Assembly: GCA_958299035.1 (NCBI GenBank)
Contig: CATQJL010000001.1
Coordinates: 13,511,834-13,575,833, forward strand
Source of the DNA: Cylicocyclus nassatus
Taxonomy: Eukaryota > Nematoda > Chromadorea > Rhabditida > Strongylidae
Direction: 5' to 3'
DNA: 64,000 bases
Part shown: positions 55,897-64,000 of the stretch, piece by piece
Layout: each line of letters begins with the position of its first letter
Numbering within the stretch: the first letter of the stretch is position 1
Made by a program: the position numbers and the translations under genes
The notes under the pieces: model-generated
The model's database searches: none
Told to the model about the DNA's origin: nothing
Seen by the model: only the letters and a program-made list of their open reading frames with translations

Positions 55897-57185
55897 TTAC
55901 TCGCTATGATTGTTCATATCAAAAAGGTTGAGATCACGTTCGTTTGTGGTTAGCTTATAGATGAAAGCAAAAAGCGCAAAAGCCCTTCTGTCTTCCAGTG
56001 TCGGGGTTTGCAAAAATTCTATAAGCAATGGACTTCTGAACTTTCTCCTTAGCCTCAGTCTGTACTCTATCTTGAAGAGACCGTAGAAGCGAGCAGTATT
56101 CGATATAACAGGGTCTAACATAAGTTATAAAAAGCTTGAACAGAAGTATGGGATCGCGACTGCTGAATGCTTTGAGAATATAGTTTGATCGGTATTTGGC
56201 TTTCGTACTGAAATGTACGCATGGAAGTTAAAATTGTCAATATGCTCAACATTCAAGTTCGAACTGAACGGGTACGACGTAAAATGGAACCATCAAGCAT
56301 AAACTGGAATATAGGGTAGTTTCTGCCAAAAGTCATAACACAGGTCTTCTCCTTGGAAATATTGGCTGCCATGTTGATGACCATGCAGCGAGTGCAATTA
56401 TGGCTTCTTGTAAGAGAGCGGCATCATTTATGGTGTAAATTTTGGAATCATCAGAACAAAAAAAATGGACAAAAGGTGCCCACCGGGAGAGCGCTCGGGA
56501 GGTCAATTATGAAACACAGCAAGAGGCCAAGGACCGATCCTTGGAGTGCACTAATCATCGTGTTGTAACTTGAATCAAACGTGTTGGTGGTATCATTGCT
56601 GTCTACCATTGAGAAAAAAGTTCAAAAATTTCAGTAATGAGCCCTGTATGCCATAGGCTCGGAGCTTGACAGAAAGCAGCGATATAGAAACGGAATCAAA
56701 GATTTTGTTGTAGTTTACAATACATACAGAGACATATCGGCCTCGATCCATTTTCGACCAAGACATGAGAGCAGATGTAGTTGATCATTTGCTAAGGAAA
56801 AAAATTTTGTGCCTTGGCAAGTAGTTTTTGACTGTTTCAAACCTTTTTGTGGATGGGCTTGATAAGCTCAAACTTCCTCGCTTACCTCACTGCTCAAAAG
56901 GAATCTGTTGAACAATATAATAAGGAGCGAAGCTAATCCCAAAGCGGCATTTTTCAGAATGTATGGTATCCCGTCCGGAGAGGTGGAGTTCTTTTGTCTA
57001 GCTTATTATAATCCACCTCAGTAGTGATGGCAATCCAGTAAAATACTCTATCAGTCTTGGGAGCCAATGTAACGGAAGTACGAGGATGACTTTTGTAAAC
57101 CTTCTCTAAGTAGTTTGCGAAAAGGTTTGCCTTTTACAAGTCGTCATGCAAGATGTTGTCACTTTCCCTGGGACTAGGTATATAA
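55897..57185 (-). pseudogene. CR1-type reverse transcriptase pseudogene
   Basis: Read on the minus strand with frequent frameshifts. SPDGIPYILKNAALGL (about 56985-56935) is the fingers motif. AYGIQGSLLKFLNFF follows, then SDDSKIYTINDAALLQEA (about 56452-56400), where the catalytic box FADD has become CSDD; both aspartates remain. Next comes IALAAWSSTWQ, the usual helix after the catalytic motif, and near 56200-56130 a segment matching the SRDPILLF-type region of CR1 proteins. The final open part (56121-55897, 74 codons) is MLDPVISNTARFYGLF to TPTLEDRRAFALFAFIYK, the conserved C-terminal region of CR1/Jockey proteins. The order and spacing are right for the family. No reading frame is longer than about 75 codons, so no polymerase is made. 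Confidence 0.7.
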
Positions 57186-57195
57186 TCCGAAAATT

Positions 57196-57711
57196 TTAAC
57201 TTATAATTACAGTGCCTGTAAAATTCTCTACAGTTTTCCGAACTGGCAATTCTATTTTCGCAGGCGATTCTCCAGCAGGCAACTTCCCGCTTACTAACGA
57301 GGTATACCTATGCATACCCAGTGAGGCTCGACAGCGATAGAGATAGGCCACTCTCTTACTAAGCTTAAATAGTTTATCAGGTATCTTGATATGTGCCATG
57401 CTTTCTTCGAAGCGTTACACTTTTATAAGTAGATGGCAGATAGAAACGAAATGCCCATAGCATTCGTATGAACTTGCACAACAATTAAAGTTTGGTGCCG
57501 ATTATACGAACTGAATTCATGCACAATCTCAGTGTAATTTTCATTCCAAAAATCTAAGAAATCAACTTTGGGCTTAATATCAAAGTAATTTCTGGCAAAT
57601 CTTAAGGGCACTATGGAGCAGTTATAAGATGGCACAGACCTTGTGCCAAACAAAAAAATGGCGGCTGAATTTGTTGAACTGTTGTCTCTGGTGTCATATA
57701 ATCCCAGTCTA
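57196..57711 (-). pseudogene. CR1-type endonuclease, second part, and linker
   Basis: Starts on the minus strand directly at the palindrome border inside the motif that spans it (IDW at about 57710-57702). It continues WDYMTPE, then after a shift FARNYFDIKPKVDFLDFW and VHEFSSYNRHQTLIVVQ, up to a stop at 57423. The linker (57399-57196) reads KLFKLSKRVAYLYRCRASLG, the basic helix-rich region between endonuclease and polymerase. Confidence 0.6.
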
Positions 57712-57713
57712 TA

Positions 57714-60700
57714 CAATACCGCTCATAATTCGTCAAAAAAGTCGCCGGACTGCGGCGCACTCCGCCACACTCTGCCGCAGTGCGCCGGAGTGTGGCAGAG
57801 TACGCCGGAGTGCGGCAGAGTGCGCCACACTCCGCCGCAGTGCGCCGAAATGATCGTCAATTTAGCCATATCTCGCTTCAGAATGGACGAATTCTGAATA
57901 CGAGGACACCGTTCGATTCAGCTCGACGAGACGCATCATCTTATATATGAAGCTGAACGTCTGTTTGTCTCTTTGTCTGTACGTATGTTCCGAAAAGAAA
58001 AATTCATTTCTGAACCGATCCGGACCAAACTTGGCACACATACACTTCGGGCACCGGCGGGTGTCATAGGCTACTTTTCGTCATCGATCGATATCGATTT
58101 TATCGATTTTTATCGATTTTTTGCAGAGTTCACCTACGGGGCTGGGAGTTTGCATAGGGGGGTAATCGAGCATGGGGATTCCGAATACAATATTAGTTTT
58201 CAGGATTATCGGTTACTTTTATCGATTTTATCGATTTTTTTTGCAAAGTTTGAGCTACGGGGCTGGGAGTTTGCACAATCACAATGGTAATCGAGCATGG
58301 GGATTCCGAATACAATATTAGTTTTCAGATTATCGATTATTATTTTGGTTGAATTCAGTGTGCTGATAACAGTATTACCATTGATCTGTCGCTGATGACA
58401 CATAGACAGTATACTATAGGAGTATGGTAGAGAGCCACTCTGATCGAATTTGTTCTAAGATCTGCTCAAGATCACAATACCGCGCACCGAATGTCAAAAT
58501 TTCCGTGAATTTCGCGGAATTCCGGGATTTCCACAAAAGTGCGCGATAATCCGGGAAGTTCGCGACATTTCAGGATCTGCGAAACCATGCGAATCACGCA
58601 GAGTACGCAACGCCATAACATCCTTCGGAATGAATATATTCCGAATCCAGAAGCAGCTTTGTGTTCAGATCGTCGAGGCAAATATTTTGATATACAGTAT
58701 GCTCTCGATATTCCATTTCCAGTTTTTTCGAATTTTTTCTGTGGAGGTCTTTTCGCAAGGATGTAACGCAGCGTCTGTGTAACATAAAAGATTTCATTAA
58801 GCACTGTTCAATAGTACTGTCCTTGTAGGTTATCGTGCGTTTAAGAGTAGCTGCAGACTGTCTCTCAAAAGAGACAGAAGCGTTGGTGAATTTTGGAAAA
58901 ATCACGCGTTTTTAAATTCTACTCGCCGTAACTTCCTTCGGAATGAACATATTCTGAATCCGAAGAAAGCTTTGTGCTCAGTTCATCAAGGCAAATCTTT
59001 CGATATACAGCATATCCTTGATATTCCAATTTCAATATTCTCAAATCTTTCTGTAGACGTCTTTTTGTGAAGGTGTAAAGCAGCGCGCATTGCTCCTAGT
59101 AGACTCCAGCAAGGACCTTTCGATAGTACTTTCGTTGTAGATTACGTAGCGCTAAAAATAGTCACAGGCATCAGGAGTTAGAAGGGCTGGTGAATTCTGG
59201 AAAAATCATGTCGCTCTAAATTATTCTCAACGTAACTCTAAAATATGAAGCTCTCTTGCTAAGCAGATGTGATTTTCGTAATCAGCAGGTCGGATAACCC
59301 TTAAAGCAAGTTTTCCAAGATGTTCGAGTAATTTTATTTTTTCTCGTTTTACGCTCTGAAGCTGCCCGATGGATTTTGGTCAAAATGTTCATGCTCTTAA
59401 ATTGTAAGGAAACTTCGCTTATAGAGGTTTTCGAACACGCACTTTACGAAAATCGTGGTCTTTGAGGATTACAGGGTCTTCTTGGAGAGATACGGTGAGT
59501 GACTGTAACTGCATTACGAAAGCTCGTAACTTCGCCTCTACCTCTCACGTGTCTGTCAAAGAACCTGCCTGCTTGCTTTACTAGTCAAAGTTACTAGGAG
59601 ATGTGCTATCGAATGGCGCAAGACTCAGGCTCCAGTCCATAAAATTCGCCGAGTTACGAGCCTACGAAAACACGTTCTCATGAATTTTGCTCAAAATGTA
59701 AAGATCGCAGATTTCGTCGAAATTCCACCGTGAGTGCTGTGTGACACTCGCATTGCGGATATTATGTTCGCTTCGCTCAATAACTCCACTGTATTGAATA
59801 TGGTGCTTGCGTGTGCTTCAGCAATTGATATCAATGCTGTTTTGTGGCTAGAGCTCAAATCACCAAATCTCACAATAAGATCCATTAAGAATGTGAAAAG
59901 ATTTGATCAGCGTATTGTACAAGCACTCATGGTGGAATTTCGACGAAATCTGCGATCTTTACATTTTGAGCAAAATTCATGAGAACGTGTTTTCGTAGGC
60001 TCGTAACTCGGCGAATTTTATGGACTGGAGCCTGAGTCTTGCGCCATTCGATAGCACATCTCCTAGTAACTTTGACTAGTAAAGCAAGCAGGCAGGTTCT
60101 TTGACAGACACGTGAGAGGTGGAGGCGAAGTTACGAGCTTTCGTAATGCAGTTACAGTCACTCACCGTATCTCTCCAAGAAGACCCTGTAATCCTCAAAG
60201 ACCACGATTTTCGTAAAGTGCGTGTTCGAAAACCTCTATAAGCGAAGTTTCCTTACAATTTAAGAGCATGAACATTTTGACCAAAATCCATCGGGCAGCT
60301 TCAGAGCGTAAAACGAGAAAAAATAAAATTACTCGAACATCTTGGAAAACTTGCTTTAAGGGTTATCCGACCTGCTGATTACGAAAATCACATCTGCTTA
60401 GCAAGAGAGCTTCATATTTTAGAGTTACGTTGAGAATAATTTAGAGCGACATGATTTTTCCAGAATTCACCAGCCCTTCTAACTCCTGATGCCTGTGACT
60501 ATTTTTAGCGCTACGTAATCTACAACGAAAGTACTATCGAAAGGTCCTTGCTGGAGTCTACTAGGAGCAATGCGCGCTGCTTTACACCTTCACAAAAAGA
60601 CGTCTACAGAAAGATTTGAGAATATTGAAATTGGAATATCAAGGATATGCTGTATATCGAAAGATTTGCCTTGATGAACTGAGCACAAAGCTTTCTTCGG

Positions 60701-61945
60701 ATTCAGAATATGTTCATTCCGAAGGAAGTTACGGCGAGTAGAATTTAAAAACGCGTGATTTTTCCAAAATTCACCAACGCTTCTGTCTCTTTTGAGAGAC
60801 AGTCTGCAGCTACTCTTAAACGCACGATAACCTACAAGGACAGTACTATTGAACAGTGCTTAATGAAATCTTTTATGTTACACAGACGCTGCGTTACATC
60901 CTTGCGAAAAGACCTCCACAGAAAAAATTCGAAAAAACTGGAAATGGAATATCGAGAGCATACTGTATATCAAAATATTTGCCTCGACGATCTGAACACA
61001 AAGCTGCTTCTGGATTCGGAATATATTCATTCCGAAGGATGTTATGGCGTTGCGTACTCTGCGTGATTCGCATGGTTTCGCAGATCCTGAAATGTCGCGA
61101 ACTTCCCGGATTATCGCGCACTTTTGTGGAAATCCCGGAATTCCGCGAAATTCACGGAAATTTTGACATTCGGTGCGCGGTATTGTGATCTTGAGCAGAT
61201 CTTAGAACAAATTCGATCAGAGTGGCTCTCTACCATACTCCTATAGTATACTGTCTATGTGTCATCAGCGACAGATCAATGGTAATACTGTTATCAGCAC
61301 ACTGAATTCAACCAAAATAATAATCGATAATCTGAAAACTAATATTGTATTCGGAATCCCCATGCTCGATTACCATTGTGATTGTGCAAACTCCCAGCCC
61401 CGTAGCTCAAACTTTGCAAAAAAATCGATAAAATCGATAAAAGTAATCGATAATCCTGAAAACTAATATTGTATTCGGAATCCCCATGCTCGATTACCCC
61501 CCTATGCAAACGCCCAGCCCCGTAGGTGAACTTTGCAAAAAAATCGATAAAAATCGATAAAATCGATATCGATCGATGACGAAAAGTAGCCTATGACACC
61601 CGCCGGTGCCCGAAGTGTATGTGTGCCAAGTTTGGTCCGATCGGTTCAGAAATGGATTTTTCTATTCGGAACATACGTACAGACAAACAGACAAACAGAC
61701 GTTCAGCTTCATATATAAGATGATGCGTCTCGTCGAGCTGAATCGAACGGTGTCCTCGGATTCAGAATTCGTCCATTCTGAAGCGAGATATGGCTAAATT
61801 GACGATCATTCCGGCGCACTGCGGCGGAGTGTGGCGCACTCTGCCGCACTCCGGCGTACTCTGCCACACTCCGGCGCACTGCGGCAGAGTGTGGCGGAGT
61901 GCGCCGCAGTCCGGCGACTTTTTTGACGAATTATGAGCGGTATTG
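57714..61945. mobile_element. 4.2-kb near-perfect palindromic element with TA duplication
   Basis: Arms 57714-59738 and 59922-61945, about 2.03 kb each, are inverted copies around a 183-bp loop. The inner 1.4 kb appears almost identical; the outer 500 bp shows scattered single-base differences. Ends are CAATACCGCTCATAATTCGT and complement, flanked by TA (57712-57713; 61946-61947), a Tc1/mariner-type duplication. Each arm contains GC-rich GCCGGAGTGTGGCAGAGT units near the end and a Helitron-like segment starting at 57939 (mirror 61720) with a tandem duplication at 58085-58330. Open frames of 103 and 110 codons occur as identical mirrored pairs (58472-58905; 60755-61188) and have no recognisable domain. 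No transposase was identified. Confidence 0.85.
57939..58335 (+). repeat. Helitron-like segment in the left palindrome arm (mirrored at about 61325-61720)
   Basis: It begins TCTTATATATGAAGCTGAACG and shares the family body (CTGAACCGATCCGGACC, ATCGATCGATATCGATTTT). The GGGGCTGGGAGTTTGCA to CCGAATACAATATTAGTTTT segment is present twice in tandem. No CTAG end with a GC hairpin was found, so the copy is incomplete. Confidence 0.6.
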
Positions 61946-61947
61946 TA

Positions 61948-62402
61948 CGTGGGAAATTGGAATCCCCCAAGAAAATGGCTCTATAGCGTTGCCTAACCAT
62001 AAACTGATCCAGAAAATCGAGTAAGTAGCAAAGTGCATCTAAACTACATGACGGACTTCTATAAACAGCTATGGTATAAAATCACAGCTTGCAAAAGTAA
62101 TTTTGTGACATTGACAAAGTTCAGTGAAATTCTTTGCTTCTATAAGCAAAAGCTTCAAGCAAGACGCAAAAAGTGCAGTTACCCTACCACCAGGACGTTT
62201 TCCTTGCATGATCGCAACGATAAACACAATAACTATTTGAAAAAATGAGGGTGGCATCGTATAAGCTGAGGCTTACACCAAGTTTCGGTAATAACTACAC
62301 AAAAAGGACGACTGTTGAGGAGAATCTCAAGATCAGGAATTTGTGACTTGAATAGAGACAATTTGAAAATAGAAATCTGGCAGTTACATCTTGGTAAGTG
62401 CC
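61948..62402 (-). pseudogene. CR1-type endonuclease, first part
   Basis: The minus strand reads SQIPDLEILLNSRPFCVV and ITETW (62360-62275), the opening strands of the domain including the catalytic Glu. After frameshifts, GGRVTALFASCLKLLL, YRSPSCSLDALCYLLDFL and finally FLGDSNFPR up to the palindrome at 61947. The GDxN motif with its catalytic Asp and Asn is preserved and continues as IDW across the insertion at 57711. Confidence 0.65.
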
Positions 62403-62599
62403 ATTCAGAACACTACCGGGACTTGCCCATGCACGCGGATTTTTGAGTTTGTGTGTGCGTAAATCCCGCACATACAAGAGCTTCCCTTCTTGACGGTTCA
62501 GGAGTCCTGCTTTTCTTCGCAACTTCTGTCAAACTCAAGCTTTTCAAACGTGTAATCGTTACGCATAAGAATGCACAAATTGCTTAACTAAAAAAAGCC

Positions 62600-62885
62600 T
62601 CGTGTTTTTTATCTGCTTAAGAAGAGTATCTTTTATTTGAGGGCTCGAAGTAGTGATCTTGATGATTCGAGGGCGCGGAGACTCCTTTGTGCGTGCCCCA
62701 GCAGTACGGCGGACGCCGATTGTACGGTTAGTCCAATCCGCGACCAGCTCGTCATCTCCAAATGCATCAAATACTTCTTTTACTGCTTCCGGTCAAATGC
62801 AGCGGTCGCTTGCGGTGTTCTCTTCTCTTCAATCCTCACCCAGAATTCCGCACGCTTTTCCTTTGGCTTCCTAGAATCCGCGTAA
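62600..62885 (-). pseudogene. ORF1-like remnant of the CR1-type element
   Basis: Two overlapping frames on the minus strand encode KPKEKRAEFWVRIEEKR and, after a frameshift near 62775, KEVFDAFGDDELVADW, TIGVRRTAGARTKE and RPRIIKITTSS. A basic segment ending in a RPRxIKI-type strand resembles the nucleic-acid-binding end of LINE ORF1 proteins. The position just upstream of the endonuclease supports this. Identification by family is tentative. Confidence 0.45.
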
Positions 62886-63200
62886 TAACATAAGAGCGCT
62901 ATAAACGGCATCGTTTACCATTTTGTCAAAAATAGAGAGACGCGCACGTATAAGTCCCTCCCAGCATAGCACAGCAATTGCTGGGTTTCGTGCATTTTCA
63001 TCAATAATTTAAAAATGTGATCAAACCTTTCGAAGTAGATGTCCCATTTCGTCATCATCTCCTTGACCCACGGGCATGCGTCGGCTCATTGCTATTCTTC
63101 GGCGCCATGGAAAAATACGTGGGACGAGGAGGCGTAAGGTTGGCGGGCATACAAAGCTGAAAGGGGTGTCGTGTGAGATGGTGGCGCGAATCGAACAGCA
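62886..63200. other. Unassigned
   Basis: Nothing recognisable; possibly 5' sequence of the CR1-type element. Confidence 0.3.
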
Positions 63201-63244
63201 AACAGCCTCGATCGATCACGATTAAAGAGGGGCTTCCGCGCAGC

Positions 63245-63665
63245 TGCTGAATTGGAATTCAGCAGTCCAGGCAGGATTTTGGCGTCAATCTGCTAGTGCT
63301 TTAGACAGGACAGGGTCTCTGGAGCACAGGCAGAATTTCTATAGAAGTGCTGATAAGAGTTGATGAGGCAGGTAGAGTTCGAAGAAAAAGGGATTTGCGG
63401 CTAGGGCAAGAGAAGGCCTTAGAAGTAAATGCGAAAGCCAACGAGGTAAGGAAGAGGCAGGAGAAGGTTGAGGAATGAAGTAATGGCGACCGAGGATGGA
63501 GCAGCGGTAGGACGAAAACGAACGGCCGTTCGATGGCAAGGCCCGGTGGTCAATGGCGAGATCCAGGATTTGTATGCCAACCTTGTACCATTTGCGGATC
63601 AGCATGATGAGATAGCAAAGCCAACGGTGGTTGTCTCCCAATGCCTCTCTAGTTACATAACCTCC
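63245..63665 (+). pseudogene. Coding remnant, unidentified, coiled-coil part
   Basis: Plus-strand reading gives FWRQSASALDRTGSLEH, then after two stops RRKRDLRLGQEKALEV and NEVRKRQEKVEE (about 63370-63475), a charged helix-like stretch, and after a frame change EVMATEDGAAVGRKRTAVRW to QDLYANLVPFADQHDE (63472-63620). The parts look like one decayed protein. I do not recognise it; it could be an ORF1 of another retroelement or a host pseudogene. Confidence 0.3.
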
Positions 63666-63697
63666 TGTTTCAGCAGTGTTCTCACCTTATTTGTCTA

Positions 63698-64000
63698 CTA
63701 GCTGGCTTATCCGGCTCCGCCCTGCCCTGACAAAACACTATGACAAAGGTCTTATTCCTATCCCTGTACAACCTTTCCCTGTACCCACTTCTACATGCCA
63801 ATTCCCTATTCCAGCTGTGTTGATAATCAGCATGCTCACTTACCTCTCGTGCCAACTCTCAGCCCCGTAGTTCGAACTTTGCAAAAAATCGATAATATTG
63901 ATAAAAGTGACGGATATTTTTGAGAACTAGTATTGTATATGTAATCAGCATGCTCACTTACCCCCCTGTGCCAACTCCCCCCCCCTCCGGAGCTCAAACT
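63698..64000 (-). mobile_element. Helitron-like element 4, cut by the window end
   Basis: On the minus strand the 3' end CCGGATAAGCCAGCTAG lies at 63714-63698 with GGCGGAGCCGG before it. The body (GGGGCTGAGAGTTGGC, ATCGAT runs) continues past 64000 and begins to repeat near 63940, so a duplicated or palindromic body is likely. The 5' end is outside the window. Confidence 0.6.

Larger units (their letters stand above)
55897..62885 (-). mobile_element. CR1-type (Jockey-superfamily) LINE, decayed, split by a palindrome
   Basis: Fragments of one LINE follow each other in the correct order on the minus strand: an ORF1-like remnant (62885-62600), endonuclease first part (62402-61948), a 4.2-kb inserted palindrome, endonuclease second part (57711-57423), linker (57399-57196), reverse transcriptase (57185-56122) and C-terminal domain (56121-55897). 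Collinearity on both sides of the palindrome shows that they formed one element before the insertion. Many frameshifts indicate an old copy. Confidence 0.75.

Noticed and set aside
58472..61188. Duplicated 103- and 110-codon frames in the large palindrome
   Set aside because: Identical because the arms are identical; no domain, overlapping frames on both strands, and no supporting context.
57712..61947. Assembly artefact from a folded read
   Set aside because: The arms are not fully identical, the loop is unique, and the ends coincide with a TA duplication that exactly restores an interrupted coding motif. An artefact cannot be excluded without reads, but it is unlikely.

Overview
The window looks like nuclear DNA of a nematode, probably a strongylid or hookworm-like parasite. 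The evidence is indirect but consistent: AT-rich sequence, TTTCAG-type splice acceptors, an SL1 spliced-leader-like sequence, and a transposon mix (RTE and CR1 LINEs, BEL/Pao, Penelope-like elements with GIY-YIG domain, TTAGGTTG mariner-type ends, Helitron-like elements) typical of those genomes. The species call is inference. I found no convincing intact cellular gene. Nearly everything recognisable is a transposable element or its wreckage, often nested, and an unusual share of it is palindromic (foldback).

Layout. 1-1.9 kb: unassigned. 1.9-7.8 kb: a nest containing a Helitron-like element (3517-3999) and a mariner-ended palindrome (4013-7553) that was split by a 5'-truncated RTE retrotransposon (4645-7252, minus). 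8-11 kb: small foldbacks, a second Helitron-like element and hairpins. 11.2-14.65 kb: a large foldback with a Penelope-like reverse transcriptase fragment in its loop. 15-17.3 kb: hairpins and a Helitron-like remnant. 18.3-21.7 kb: two Tc1-type elements, one a 1.67-kb palindrome. 21.8-22.7 kb: the best candidates for cellular exons. 23-27.8 kb: foldbacks, nested mariner-type elements, a LINE endonuclease fragment, a hAT-like end. 30-34.2 kb: a Penelope-like element interrupted by an inverted pair of tRNA-derived sequences and by a TTCGAA-rich foldback. 34.5-44.8 kb: further foldbacks. 45.5-51.0 kb: a BEL/Pao-type LTR element with a 5-bp target duplication, no pol, and an SL1-like sequence in each LTR. 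51.1-51.9 kb: a GTGGGT-rich possible Helitron. 52.4-53.3 kb: a third Penelope-like remnant. 53.4-55.5 kb: nested palindromes with a second RTE copy. 55.7-62.9 kb: a decayed CR1-type LINE on the minus strand, split inside its endonuclease by a 4.2-kb near-perfect palindrome with a TA duplication. 63.2-64 kb: an unidentified coding remnant and a truncated Helitron-like element.

The coding segments do not form a pathway; they are parts of independent elements, all disrupted by stops, frameshifts, truncation or insertions. The most notable points are the SL1-like sequence in the LTRs, the LTR-embedded open segment behind a splice acceptor, two RTE insertions at nearly the same site of two palindromes, and the large palindrome precisely inserted in a LINE.
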